Source: UBA8828 sp964510855 | GTDB lineage: Bacteria > Verrucomicrobiota > Verrucomicrobiia > Opitutales > UBA953 | Length of the DNA stretch: 64,000 nt | NCBI GenBank assembly: GCA_964510855.1 | Contig: CAZEDB010000006.1 | Span: forward strand, 1 to 64,000 | Direction of reading: 5' to 3' | Part shown: in pieces, positions 54,001-62,774 of the stretch | Layout of the letters: every line of letters starts with the position of its first letter | How positions within the stretch are numbered: position 1 is the stretch's first letter | Made by a program: the position numbers and the translations under genes | The notes under the pieces: model-generated | Databases searched by the model: none | The model's input: only the letters and a program-made list of their open reading frames with translations | Told to the model about the DNA's origin: nothing

Positions 54001-55038
54001 ATGCCCGCCAAAGTCCATACCGATCGCGATGCCGACCTCAAGAACCTCAAGGGCAAGACCCTAGCGGTGCTTGGCTTCGGTTCACAAGGCCACGCCCATG
54101 CCATGAACCTCCGCGACAGCGGTCTCAAGGTCATCGTTGGTCTCTATAAGGGCTCAAAGTCGGTAGCAGCCGCTACCAAGAAAGGTTTTAAAGTCTACGA
54201 AACGGGCGAAGCCGTCCGCCGCGCCGACGTCATGCTCGTCGCCATCCCTGACATGAAGCAGGCCGATGTTTGGGCTAGCAGCATTGCTCCTAATCTCGGC
54301 AAGGGCGGCAAGACTGTCCTTTTCATTCACGGTCTCTCGATTCACTACAAACTGATTAAGCCCGGTAAGAATGTCGATATCGCCATGGTCGCTCCTAAGG
54401 GCCCTGGCCACGTGGTTCGCGCTCAGTATGTTGAAGGCAAAGGCGTCCCTGGCTTAGTTGCGGTCCAACAAGACAGCACCGGCCACGCGCTCAAGACCGC
54501 CTTGGCTTGGGCCAAAGGTATCGGTGCTACCCGCGCGGGTGTGATCAAGACCACCTTTAAGGAAGAAACCGAGACTGACCTCTTTGGTGAACAGGCCGTA
54601 CTTTGCGGCGGCGCTTCGGAACTCGTTAAGGTCGGCTTTGAGACGCTAGTAAAGGCCGGCTACCAACCTGAGATGGCCTACTTTGAGTGCCTCCACGAAC
54701 TGAAACTGATTGTCGACCTCATGGTTGAGTCTGGCATCTCGGGTATGCGCTTCTCCATCTCGGAAACCGCCAAGTATGGCGATATCACGCGCGGTCCTCG
54801 CGTTATCAACAAGTCCTCGCGCAAGGCGATGGAAGATATTCTCAAAGAAATTCAGTCGGGCAAATTCACCCAACAGTGGGTTAAGGAGTATAAGGGTGGC
54901 CTGAAGAACTATAACCGCCTCCTCAAGCAGGGAGAGAATCACCCCATCGAAAAGACCGGCCAACGCCTCCGCGCGCTCATGCCTTGGGTGCAAAAGCGCA
55001 ACATCAAGGGCGCTCAGGCGGATTACACTACTAAGTAA
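54001..55038 (+). CDS. ilvC: ketol-acid reductoisomerase (class I)
   Basis: The 345-residue enzyme of valine, leucine and isoleucine synthesis begins MPAKVHTDRDADLKNLKGKT. It has the NADPH fingerprint LGFGSQGHAHAMNLRDSG, MVAPKGPGHVVR and ETETDLFGEQAVLCGG, and the C-terminal AMEDILKEIQSGKFTQQW. The short single-knot C-terminal domain fits class I. The ATG at 54001 is the family start; the open frame continues upstream without meaning. A strong terminator follows. Confidence 0.96.
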   Translation: MPAKVHTDRDADLKNLKGKTLAVLGFGSQGHAHAMNLRDSGLKVIVGLYKGSKSVAAATKKGFKVYETGEAVRRADVMLVAIPDMKQADVWASSIAPNLGKGGKTVLFIHGLSIHYKLIKPGKNVDIAMVAPKGPGHVVRAQYVEGKGVPGLVAVQQDSTGHALKTALAWAKGIGATRAGVIKTTFKEETETDLFGEQAVLCGGASELVKVGFETLVKAGYQPEMAYFECLHELKLIVDLMVESGISGMRFSISETAKYGDITRGPRVINKSSRKAMEDILKEIQSGKFTQQWVKEYKGGLKNYNRLLKQGENHPIEKTGQRLRALMPWVQKRNIKGAQADYTTK

Positions 55039-55056
55039 AGCTCGCCCTTACTTTTT

Positions 55057-55083
55057 AAAGGCCGGCGTTTGCCGGCCTTTTTC
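55057..55083 (+). terminator. intrinsic terminator after ilvC
   Basis: A 10-bp perfect stem (AAAGGCCGGC / GCCGGCCTTT) with a four-base loop is followed by a T-run, 19 bases after the ilvC stop. Confidence 0.9.
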
Positions 55084-55158
55084 TTTGGAACAGGTTCTAC
55101 CCCGCCCTCTTTTTCGTTCTTCTACTTTAGTAAGTTTCGCTTCTACTCCTCACTCTGC

Positions 55159-56952
55159 ATGGCTCTTTTATCTCTGCTCGATGTTCATCTCGCCTTTGGG
55201 GGGCCGCCGGTGCTCGACGGAGTTAACCTGCAAATTGAAGAAGGTGAACGCGTTTGCTTACTCGGCCGCAATGGTGCGGGAAAAACCACCCTCTTTCGCA
55301 TTGCCACGGGGGCGATGCGACCTGACAGCGGAGAAATTGGGCGTTCTGCCCGACAAGCTTTTTTAAGCCAAGAAATCCCCGATACCCTCGCTGGAACCGT
55401 CCGCGACGTCGTCGCCGCGGGATTAGTCGCCAACGATGCTACCGAAGAAGATTGGGAGCGGGACTTACGGGTCGATGATCTCGTCGCCCGCCTGGGCCTG
55501 CCCGAAGACCGTGCTTTTGATGAACTTTCCGGCGGCTTGAAACGACGCTGTCTGCTCGCCCGGGCGTTAGCGGCTAAACCCGAACTGCTCTTACTCGACG
55601 AACCTACCAATCACCTCGACCTCGAATCAATTCTTTGGATGGAGGAGTTTTTACTCGAGTCGCGGATTCCGATTTTCTTCGTGACGCACGACCGGGCCTT
55701 TATTCGCCGGATGGCTTCACGCATTGTTGAACTCGACCGCGGGATACTCACCAACTGGCCCTGCGACTACGACACCTACCTACAACGCAAGGTCGAAGCT
55801 GAAGAAGTCGAACGTCAACGTCGGGCTGCCTTTGAGAAAAAACTTTCCCAAGAAGAGGCTTGGTCACGCCGCAGTCCGGGCGCTCAGCGCAAACGCTCAG
55901 AGGCTCGGATGGAATCGTTACGTAAATTACGCTCTGAACGCGGGGAATGGCGCCAAGCCGATGGTACCGCCAAAATGGGCTTGGGTGCAGGCGATCTCTC
56001 CGGCGTAAGGGTAGTCGATGCCGAAAACTTGGGCTTCGCTTACCCTGGACAGCCCCCGGTAGTAAAGGGACTCAATCTTGTTTTACGTCGCGGTGATAAA
56101 ATTGGTCTGATTGGGCCCAATGGCGCAGGGAAAACCACCTTGATTAAGTTATTACTCGGACAACTCACCCCCACGGAGGGTACGGTTAAACTTGGGACGC
56201 AACTTGAAGTCACTTACTTCGATCAGATGCGCTCCGCGATTGATGATTCTAAAACCGTAGCGGAAAACGTTGCCGGAGGTAACGACAGTATTCAGGTGCA
56301 AGGGCGAAGCCGGCACGTGATTAGTTACCTCGAAGACTTCCTCTTTGAACCCTCCCGCGCCCGTTCCCCTGCCCGCATGCTCTCCGGGGGCGAGCGCAAC
56401 CGACTGCTATTGGCCAAGCTATTAGCTAAGCCTGCCAATGTGCTCGTGCTCGATGAACCCACCAATGATTTAGACACCGATACCCTCGATGTCCTCGAGC
56501 AGTTAGTCGTCGATTACCCCGGCACGCTTTTACTCGTCAGTCACGATCGAGATTTCCTTGATAACGTTGTCACGAGCACCCTGGTCTTTGCCGGTAACGG
56601 TCGCATCACCGAGCATGCGGGCGGTTACTCCGATTGGCGGGCCGAGGTTGCCCGACGGGCCAAAACGCCTGCAGCTGCTAAGCCTGTAGCCAAATCCGCA
56701 ACCGCAGCACCGACACGTCCATCCACCCCAACCCCTCGCAAACTCTCTAATAAGGAACAACGCGAGCTCGCTGAACTTCCGGCCCAGATTGCGCTCTTGG
56801 AAAAGCAGCAGGCGGATTTATCAGCGCAACTCAACGACCCTGAACTTTATAAGCAAGGTCCAGCTCGGGCTCAAAGCATCCAAGCCCAACTCGCTAGCGC
56901 CGAACAAGCTCACGCGGCAGCGGTGGCGCGGTGGGTCGAACTCGAGGGCTAA
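55159..56952 (+). CDS. ABC-F family ATPase (Uup-like)
   Basis: The 597-residue soluble protein has two ABC domains without membrane segments. They carry Walker A GRNGAGKTT and GPNGAGKTT and signatures LSGGLKRRCLL and LSGGERNRLLLAK. An interdomain linker of the ABC-F type lies at about 220-275. The C-terminal part (about 500-597) has an Ala/Pro-rich spacer and a coiled coil, as in Uup. ABC-F proteins act on the ribosome, and Uup-like members may also touch DNA. The ATG at 55159 is the family start. Confidence 0.92.
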   Translation: MALLSLLDVHLAFGGPPVLDGVNLQIEEGERVCLLGRNGAGKTTLFRIATGAMRPDSGEIGRSARQAFLSQEIPDTLAGTVRDVVAAGLVANDATEEDWERDLRVDDLVARLGLPEDRAFDELSGGLKRRCLLARALAAKPELLLLDEPTNHLDLESILWMEEFLLESRIPIFFVTHDRAFIRRMASRIVELDRGILTNWPCDYDTYLQRKVEAEEVERQRRAAFEKKLSQEEAWSRRSPGAQRKRSEARMESLRKLRSERGEWRQADGTAKMGLGAGDLSGVRVVDAENLGFAYPGQPPVVKGLNLVLRRGDKIGLIGPNGAGKTTLIKLLLGQLTPTEGTVKLGTQLEVTYFDQMRSAIDDSKTVAENVAGGNDSIQVQGRSRHVISYLEDFLFEPSRARSPARMLSGGERNRLLLAKLLAKPANVLVLDEPTNDLDTDTLDVLEQLVVDYPGTLLLVSHDRDFLDNVVTSTLVFAGNGRITEHAGGYSDWRAEVARRAKTPAAAKPVAKSATAAPTRPSTPTPRKLSNKEQRELAELPAQIALLEKQQADLSAQLNDPELYKQGPARAQSIQAQLASAEQAHAAAVARWVELEG

Positions 56953-57005
56953 GAGACGCCCCTACGTGGCTTTAGCCGAAACCCTCTCACGTGTTACCCG
57001 ATAAG

Positions 57006-57416
57006 ATGCAACAGCGCCTCGTGAGTATCCTCGCTGAATTCGGCTGCCAAACGGGAACCATTCATCGTACAGCTTCGGATGGTCAATTGGAACTCATTGT
57101 CCAAGTGGGCGTACCCGAATTTCTACTCCCCAAGATTGCACGCATCCCTTTCGGTAAGGGCATCGCCGGCTGTGCGGCAGAACGCCAAGCGCCGGTACAG
57201 CTTTGCAATCTCCAGACCGACCGTTCAGGAATCGCTCGGCCGGAAGCCAAAGCCACCGGCGTCAACGGCTCCCTCGCCGTTCCCATCCTAGACCCACGTG
57301 GGGCAGTCCTGGGCGTCATCGGCATCGGCATGAACCTTCCCCATGAGTTTCCAGCCGAGATTGTCGCACGCCTAGAAGCTCACGCTAAAACCCTAGCTAG
57401 CGAGTGGTCGGTATAA
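57006..57416 (+). CDS. stand-alone GAF-domain protein
   Basis: The 136-residue product is a single GAF domain: IPFGKGIAGCAAERQAPVQL, then NGSLAVPILDPRGAVLGVIGIG. Two cysteines lie near the pocket (GCAAE and QLCNL), reminiscent of but not identical to free-methionine sulfoxide reductase. GAF domains bind small molecules. The ATG at 57006 is preferred; a GTG at 56991 would add five residues. It stands between the ABC-F and DUF485 genes. Confidence 0.75.
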   Translation: MQQRLVSILAEFGCQTGTIHRTASDGQLELIVQVGVPEFLLPKIARIPFGKGIAGCAAERQAPVQLCNLQTDRSGIARPEAKATGVNGSLAVPILDPRGAVLGVIGIGMNLPHEFPAEIVARLEAHAKTLASEWSV

Positions 57417-57474
57417 GCGCATTTTACGACTGACCTAAGCGCGTAGGGTGTTATCAAAAGGCCTACCCCAGCCT

Positions 57475-57771
57475 ATGAAAGATAACTCCCTGCACAGTGA
57501 GGCCTTCTTGGCCCGACTCATGCGTAATCAACTGCGCCTCTCAATAGCCTGCGCCGTGGCCTTCGTTATCGCTTTAGTGGCCCTGCCGTTGATGAATTAT
57601 TATCAGTCGGACTTAATGGCCCAACGCGTCGGGGGCTTTACCCTTAGTTGGCTCATTCTCGGGGTACTATTCTTTCCTTATGTATGGTTGCTGTCGTGGA
57701 TTTTCATTCGTCGCTCACTCGCACTAGAAACGCGCGAGGCTGCCGCTGCTAAAGAGGAGGCTGGACGATGA
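57475..57771 (+). CDS. DUF485 membrane protein (symporter partner)
   Basis: The 98-residue protein has two membrane segments (about 25-42 and 58-80) and the DUF485 pattern ARLMRNQLRLS ... LMNYYQSD ... WIFIRRS. DUF485 genes are typically found just before ActP-like symporters. The stop overlaps the symporter ATG by four bases (ATGA), and GGAGG sits eight bases before that ATG, so translational coupling is likely. Confidence 0.88.
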   Translation: MKDNSLHSEAFLARLMRNQLRLSIACAVAFVIALVALPLMNYYQSDLMAQRVGGFTLSWLILGVLFFPYVWLLSWIFIRRSLALETREAAAAKEEAGR

Positions 57772-59600
57772 ACCCAGTTTTGGCTCTGTGGGGCGGCGTT
57801 GACCCCTGGATTGCGATCTTCTCGTTAGTCACGGTCATCATCACGGTGGCGATGGGCTTTTGGTCGGCGGGCAAATCTAAATCTGCGGGCGACTTCTTTG
57901 TCGCTGGCCGCTCCGTTTCGGTGGGTTGGAATGCTTCCGCTATCTCAGGGGAGTACTTATCGGCTGCCTCATTTATGGGCATTGCTGGCATGGTGATGGC
58001 GGTTGGCTATGATGCGCTTTGGTATCCCGTCTGCTACGCCTGCGGTTATTTATTTCTACTCTTATTCATCGCGGGTCCTCTGCGCCGATTTGGAGCCTAT
58101 ACGATTCCTGATTTTGCTGAAGGACGTTACGACTCGCCGGTTTTCCGCAAGATCGCGGTCTGTTTTGTGCTTTTCATCGGCTTCTTCTACACCATGCCGC
58201 AGATGAAAGGTGCGGGTACGACCCTCGCCTACATCTTCCCAGGTCTGCCTTATTGGGCGGGCGTCGTCGTAGTCGGTGCGGTAATCACCCTCAACGTCTC
58301 ACTCGGCGGCATGAAGGGCATCACCCTGGTACAAGCGTTTCAGTATTGGCTCAAGATGTTCGCCATTGCTCTGCCCATCTTTGTCTTAGCGTCCGTACTA
58401 GGCCACTACCACCAACACTTAGGTGCGAATCGCACCAGCCAAGAAACGGGTTCAACGCTTACTTCAGAAATTTCTCGGGACGCATTACCTGCCAAGGCCC
58501 CGAGCGATGAGCAGTGGATCACACCATTTGGACGGCTCACGACTAAGGCGGTCGACACCGCCATCGCCGCTGCGCCCACCGCCGAGGCTAAGGCCGCACT
58601 CGAAGCGGATAAACGTCCCTTCTCCCTCCTCTACACCTACTCGCTCATCATTGCCTTAGTCTGCGGCACAGCTGGGCTCCCTCACATCTTGGTTCGCTTC
58701 TACACTAATCCCGATGGTGTGGCCGCCAAGCGCACCACGATGTGGGTGATGATTTTAATTGGGGTATTTTATCTCTTCACGCCCATCTATGGAGTGATGG
58801 GTCGCTCCCTCGCGCCCTACCTCTATGAGGGCTTAGGCGCAAAAGGGACGGATAAAATTGTCTTAGAACTCCCCACCCTCCTGGCCGCTAAGGATCTCTC
58901 CCTACTAGGCTCAATCCTAAGTGGCATCACCTGCGCCGGCGCCTTCGCTGCGTTTATGTCCACCTTCTCTGGCCTGCTGGTCTCAATGACAGGTGCCCTC
59001 GCCCACGATGTCTACGGCCGCATCCTTCGCCCGCAATCGACTCCCGAACAACGCCTACGCGCCTTCAAATGGTGTGCGGTTCTCATCGGCGGCATGTCGA
59101 TTGGCCTAGGCATGCAAGTTGAAGCCCTCGAAATTAATTTCATGGTCGGGCAAGCCTTTGCCATCGCCGCCGCGAGCTACTTCCCGCTGCTCTTTTTAAG
59201 CGTGTGGTGGCGCGGCATGACTATGCCGGGAGCAGCTGCTGGCATGTTAGCAGGTGGACTCTCCGCACTCGCCGCCATCTCACTCACGTCGTTCTCCGAT
59301 ATCGCGCTTGCAGGTGCGAAGAAACTTCCGGCAGTCGACGTGGTCGCTTACTGGGCTGACCGTCCCGTCGCTAAAGCCTTAGCGGATTTCTGGGCCGCCC
59401 AACCCCTCGCTCGTATTCTTTGCGAGCAACCCGCTATTTGGGCGGTTCCGCTCGCGATTGGTTTAATGTGGATGGTCTCTAAGGCAACGGCCCAGGAAAT
59501 ACCCAAGGATATACGCATGAAGATGCTCGTGTTACACGCCCCTGAATCGCTCGGACTCAAACAAGAGTACATCAAGGAACACGAAGGCGTGGGACACTGA
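57768..59600 (+). CDS. sodium:solute symporter, ActP-like (VC_2705 type)
   Basis: The 610-residue protein has about 13 membrane segments and SSS-family motifs: SAGDFFVAGRSVSVGWNASA, GEYLSAASFMGIAG, and LPHILVRFYTNPDGVAAKRT. The pairing with DUF485 fits the acetate/short-chain carboxylate group. The hydrophilic insert near 215-275 is larger than in E. coli ActP. The substrate is inferred only. The 330 bases after it contain only repeats. Confidence 0.9.
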   Translation: MNPVLALWGGVDPWIAIFSLVTVIITVAMGFWSAGKSKSAGDFFVAGRSVSVGWNASAISGEYLSAASFMGIAGMVMAVGYDALWYPVCYACGYLFLLLFIAGPLRRFGAYTIPDFAEGRYDSPVFRKIAVCFVLFIGFFYTMPQMKGAGTTLAYIFPGLPYWAGVVVVGAVITLNVSLGGMKGITLVQAFQYWLKMFAIALPIFVLASVLGHYHQHLGANRTSQETGSTLTSEISRDALPAKAPSDEQWITPFGRLTTKAVDTAIAAAPTAEAKAALEADKRPFSLLYTYSLIIALVCGTAGLPHILVRFYTNPDGVAAKRTTMWVMILIGVFYLFTPIYGVMGRSLAPYLYEGLGAKGTDKIVLELPTLLAAKDLSLLGSILSGITCAGAFAAFMSTFSGLLVSMTGALAHDVYGRILRPQSTPEQRLRAFKWCAVLIGGMSIGLGMQVEALEINFMVGQAFAIAAASYFPLLFLSVWWRGMTMPGAAAGMLAGGLSALAAISLTSFSDIALAGAKKLPAVDVVAYWADRPVAKALADFWAAQPLARILCEQPAIWAVPLAIGLMWMVSKATAQEIPKDIRMKMLVLHAPESLGLKQEYIKEHEGVGH

Positions 59601-59601
59601 G

Positions 59602-59885
59602 GGTAGGGATTAGCTGGGTAGCTCATTAGCTCACTAGCTCGCTAGCTTCCTAGCTAATTATCTCTCATCTCTAATCCCTAATCTCGACTCAGCTGGCTAG
59701 CGATTAAGCCATTCAGCCTGTCTCAACTTTCTACCTTTTACCTTCTACTTTCTACTCTTTCCCATTCCCCAATTCACCAGTTCCCTCTTCTCTAATCTCT
59801 TATCCCTCCTCCCTCATCCCTGATCCCCCATCCCTCATCCCGAATCCCTAATCCCTCATCTCGTATCTCTTATCCCCGCCAAACC
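59602..59885. repeat. intergenic array of degenerate 8-base and 7-base units
   Basis: No gene is seen in 59601-59931. From 59611 to 59666 seven successive 8-base units follow the consensus TAGCTNNN. The phase then changes to 7-base units (59662-59689). A less regular pyrimidine stretch follows, then 12 consecutive in-phase heptads at 59790-59873 with consensus CCCTNAT, all without a phase slip. The fifth base varies freely while CYCT-AT is kept. The heptad is the reverse complement of the unit seen after glnB and near 22.69 kb. Confidence 0.85.
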
Positions 59886-59931
59886 CCTTTTTTCTTCCTA
59901 ACCTTACCAGACGAGGCTACCTCTGCATCTG

Positions 59932-60780
59932 ATGCGTCCGCTTGTACTTTTAACCCGAGGCAGCCCCCTAGCCCGACGCCAGGCGGACCTTGCGGCCGCG
60001 CACCTCAGCGCTGCCCTTGGCCGGCCAACCGAGATCCGTATCGTAGTTACCACCGGTGACCGTCAAACGGAGTGGTCGCTAGAAAAACAAGGTGGCAAGG
60101 GACTCTTTACGGTTGAACTCGAACAAGCTTTATTACGCCACGAAGGTGACATTGCGGTGCATAGCGCGAAAGACTTACCTACGGAGTTACCCCCAGGTCT
60201 GGCCCTCGCAGGTTATTTACCGCGCGAAGATGCGCGCGATACGTGGATTTGTCGGCACGATTGCACGCAACCTCACACCGTAGCAACGGGCAGCCCCCGT
60301 CGACGTGCCCAAGGGCAGAAGTTATTTTCTCCCGTAACCTGGATGGAACTGCGCGGAAATGTCGACACCCGCCTACGTAAAGTAGCAGAGGGTCAAGCGG
60401 ATGGTACCTTCCTCGCCCAAGCCGGACTTAACCGACTCGGCATCACCAGTTGGCCCGGGCTCATCTTCACACCATTAAGTTTCACACAAATGGTACCAGC
60501 TGCGGGACAAGGGGCGGTAGCCCTGCAAGTACGCTCAGCGGAAGCATCCGCATATGCAGGCGTCTTAGATCAACCAACCGCACGCGCAGTTACCATTGAG
60601 CGCCTCTTTCTGGCTCAACTCGGCGAAGGCTGCCATACCGCCTTTGCCTGCCATGTGAAGGACACCTCGGTCATGCTTTTTCGTGACGATTTTGGCCGAC
60701 ATGAATTCCCCATGTTAGCGAAGAACGCCGACGAAGCGTTACCACGAGTTGCCGAAATCCTGCGGACCCTTAAAACTTAA
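59932..60780 (+). CDS. hemC: porphobilinogen deaminase
   Basis: The 282-residue enzyme makes hydroxymethylbilane in heme synthesis. It starts RPLVLLTRGSPLARRQADL and has DIAVHSAKDLPTELP with catalytic Asp81, and the cofactor cysteine Cys234 in GEGCHTAFAC. It is about 30 residues shorter than E. coli HemC (313), mainly at the C-terminal domain. It leads the hemC-hemD-trpF cluster. Confidence 0.95.
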   Translation: MRPLVLLTRGSPLARRQADLAAAHLSAALGRPTEIRIVVTTGDRQTEWSLEKQGGKGLFTVELEQALLRHEGDIAVHSAKDLPTELPPGLALAGYLPREDARDTWICRHDCTQPHTVATGSPRRRAQGQKLFSPVTWMELRGNVDTRLRKVAEGQADGTFLAQAGLNRLGITSWPGLIFTPLSFTQMVPAAGQGAVALQVRSAEASAYAGVLDQPTARAVTIERLFLAQLGEGCHTAFACHVKDTSVMLFRDDFGRHEFPMLAKNADEALPRVAEILRTLKT

Positions 60781-60784
60781 TTGC

Positions 60785-61576
60785 ATGTCATCTGCTAAGC
60801 TCAAAGGCCGACGCGTGGTCTTGACCCGTCCTGAAGGTTCAGGCGCAGCTTGGCGCGCTGCCCTGGAAGCCGCCGGAGCCGAGGTCTCTGAACTTCCCCT
60901 CCTCGCCCTTACCTACGAACCCGACCAAGTCATGCTCAATGAGGTACTCGAAGGCATTGGTGAGTATGACTGGATTGTCTTTACCAGTGCCAATGGCGTG
61001 AAAGGTTTTTTTGACCGCTTCTTCGAACGTTTTCGCGATATTCGCTCTATCGGGGGCGCCCGCCTCGCCTGCGTTGGACCCGCTACAGAGAAGGCCTTAC
61101 TTAGCTACCATTTAGAAAGTGATTTAACCCCGTTGGAGTCCGACGGCGTTACGCTGGCGCGAAAGTTAATGACGGATTTCGATGTAGAGAATCAAAAGCT
61201 CCTAGTAGTGACGGGTAATTTATCGAGCAACGAAGTACCCCTACTTCTTGCCAATCAAGGTATGGCAATTGTTGATGTCTTACGCACCTACATCACGGAC
61301 GCACGTGACGTAGGCGGCACCGAAGCAGCTGAAGACTTTCGGCGCCACGGTGCGGATGTATTAGTTTTTGCCAGCCCCTCAGCGGTTGAATCCTTTCTCC
61401 ATCAAGCTGCCTCTTTAAAGCCAGATACCGGCGCAAGGCAGCCCAAGACGGTTGCAGTCGGCCCCACCACCGCAGATGCCTTACGACGCGCCGGCATTCC
61501 TATTGGTGCGGTCGCAGCTCAACCCACGCCTCAAGGTATTCGCGACGCGGTCACGAGTGCCCTCACCAGCGCATGA
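60785..61576 (+). CDS. hemD: uroporphyrinogen-III synthase
   Basis: The 263-residue protein begins MSSAKLKGRRVVLTRPEGSG. It has DWIVFTSANGVKGFFDRF and the later VLVFASPSAVESFLH and KTVAVGPTTADALRRAG, the pattern of the poorly conserved HemD family. It closes the tetrapyrrole ring after HemC. The start is four bases after the hemC stop. The last codons overlap the trpF ATG. Confidence 0.93.
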   Translation: MSSAKLKGRRVVLTRPEGSGAAWRAALEAAGAEVSELPLLALTYEPDQVMLNEVLEGIGEYDWIVFTSANGVKGFFDRFFERFRDIRSIGGARLACVGPATEKALLSYHLESDLTPLESDGVTLARKLMTDFDVENQKLLVVTGNLSSNEVPLLLANQGMAIVDVLRTYITDARDVGGTEAAEDFRRHGADVLVFASPSAVESFLHQAASLKPDTGARQPKTVAVGPTTADALRRAGIPIGAVAAQPTPQGIRDAVTSALTSA

Positions 61577-62220
61577 TCGGGCCGTTTACGCTCAAGCTGT
61601 GTGGCGTGACCCGTTCTGCCGATGCGGCGTTCGCTAACCATCTCGAATTCGATTGGCTGGGCGTTAATGTTTGGGCGGGCTCTCCGCGCTTCGTTAAACC
61701 TAACCTACGGGCTGAACTTTTAAGAGAGATACCTGTAGGCAAGCGCGTCGCCGTAACCGTCAACCCTTCTGCTGCCGAGGTGACCGAACTTTTAACGGCT
61801 GGGTTTGATCGGGTGCAGGCCCACTTTGATCCCACGGAAACTCTATGTGACCCTGGGGCACTTGCCCAAGTGGCCGACGGTAAACTTTGGCTAGCACCGC
61901 GACTCGCTGAAGGTGCAGCTTTTCCCACCGCCTGGCTAAAATTAACCGACACCTGGGTGCTTGATGCCCATCGGGCCGGGAGTTTTGGCGGTACCGGGGT
62001 TAAGGCCGACTGGACAAGGGCCGCCACCTTACAAAAGACTCACCCCCAGCATCACTGGCTACTGGCAGGCGGGCTAGGCCCTGAGACATTGAGCGAGGCT
62101 GCCGCGGCAGGTTTTCGGTTTCTCGACCTAAATAGTCGGGTCGAACTCGCTCCAGGACTCAAGTCTGCCGAAAAACTCTACGAGAGTGTCGAGATTTTGC
62201 GTAAATTCGCCCAAATCTGA
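61573..62220 (+). CDS. trpF: phosphoribosylanthranilate isomerase
   Basis: The 215-residue TIM-barrel protein has Cys10 in LKLCGVTRSADA, Asp131 in VLDAHRAGSFGGTGVKADW, and the phosphate loop GGLGPETLSEAAAAG. The usual VDVSSGVE motif near the end reads LDLNSRVE, a slight drift. The enzyme acts in tryptophan synthesis. It overlaps hemD by four bases and stands away from other trp genes. The sigma-54 promoter of glnB follows. Confidence 0.93.
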   Translation: MIGPFTLKLCGVTRSADAAFANHLEFDWLGVNVWAGSPRFVKPNLRAELLREIPVGKRVAVTVNPSAAEVTELLTAGFDRVQAHFDPTETLCDPGALAQVADGKLWLAPRLAEGAAFPTAWLKLTDTWVLDAHRAGSFGGTGVKADWTRAATLQKTHPQHHWLLAGGLGPETLSEAAAAGFRFLDLNSRVELAPGLKSAEKLYESVEILRKFAQI

Positions 62221-62244
62221 GGCAAACCCAGCGCCAAGTCACTT

Positions 62245-62260
62245 TGGCACGGACATTGCA
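62245..62260 (+). promoter_or_regulatory. sigma-54 (-24/-12) promoter of glnB
   Basis: The sequence TGGCACG (62245-62251), four bases, then TTGCA (62256-62260) matches the sigma-54 consensus TGGCACG-N4-TTGCA exactly, with the invariant GG and GC correctly spaced. Transcription would start near 62271, about 26 bases before the glnB ATG. rpoN itself is at 2726-4171. An activator site upstream was not identified with confidence. Confidence 0.88.
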
Positions 62261-62296
62261 TTAGGTACCATAACAACCTAACTTAATCCTACACCT

Positions 62297-62635
62297 ATGA
62301 AACTCGTCGTCGCCGTCATCAAACCTTTCAAACTCGAAGAAGTTAAGGATGCCCTAGCCGAAATTGGCATTGAGGGTATGACTGTTACCGAAGTCAAAGG
62401 CTTCGGTCGCCAAAAAGGCCACACTGAGATTTACCGCGGCAGCGAGTACACCGTCGATTTCCTCCCCAAGGTTAAACTTGAACTCGCCCTACCCGACGAA
62501 CTCGTCGACCGGGCGGTTGAGACAATCACGAAAGCCGCCCATACCGGTAAGATTGGTGATGGTAAGATTTTCGTTTCCACGCTTTCGGACGTGATTCGTA
62601 TTCGTACCGGCGAGCGCGGCCCTGAAGCGATTTAA
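62297..62635 (+). CDS. glnB: nitrogen regulatory protein P-II
   Basis: The 112-residue signalling protein begins MKLVVAVIKPFKLEEVKDAL. It has the T-loop KGHTEIYRGSEYTVDFLPK with uridylylation site Tyr51, and the B and C loops AHTGKIGDGKIFV and VIRIRTGERG. It senses 2-oxoglutarate and ATP/ADP and controls nitrogen enzymes. It could be GlnB or GlnK; no amt gene precedes it. The perfect sigma-54 promoter implies nitrogen-limited expression. Confidence 0.96.
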   Translation: MKLVVAVIKPFKLEEVKDALAEIGIEGMTVTEVKGFGRQKGHTEIYRGSEYTVDFLPKVKLELALPDELVDRAVETITKAAHTGKIGDGKIFVSTLSDVIRIRTGERGPEAI

Positions 62636-62655
62636 GGAGTAGGAGTAGGAGAGAA

Positions 62656-62711
62656 GAGATTAGGGATAAGAGATGAGGGATGAGGGATTAGCGATTAGGG
62701 ATAAGGGATGA
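62656..62711. repeat. array of eight GGGATNA heptads
   Basis: Eight consecutive in-phase 7-base units, consensus GGGATNA (the reverse complement, rotated, of CCCTNAT), begin 20 bases after the glnB stop. A further diverged unit follows at 62712. No gene is seen between glnB and the oligopeptide-binding gene; the remainder to 62829 contains AGCT-rich words resembling the octad family. Confidence 0.85.
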
Positions 62712-62774
62712 GGGTTATCTGCTAGAAGAGCTGGGAAAGTTAATCCGCTTTCCAGCATACAGCTATCCCGCTCG

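Noticed and set aside
59790..59873. The TTAGGGA-like heptads as telomere repeats
   Set aside because: They resemble telomeric words on one strand but are degenerate, internal and present in several intergenic places. Bacterial linear-chromosome ends do not use such repeats.
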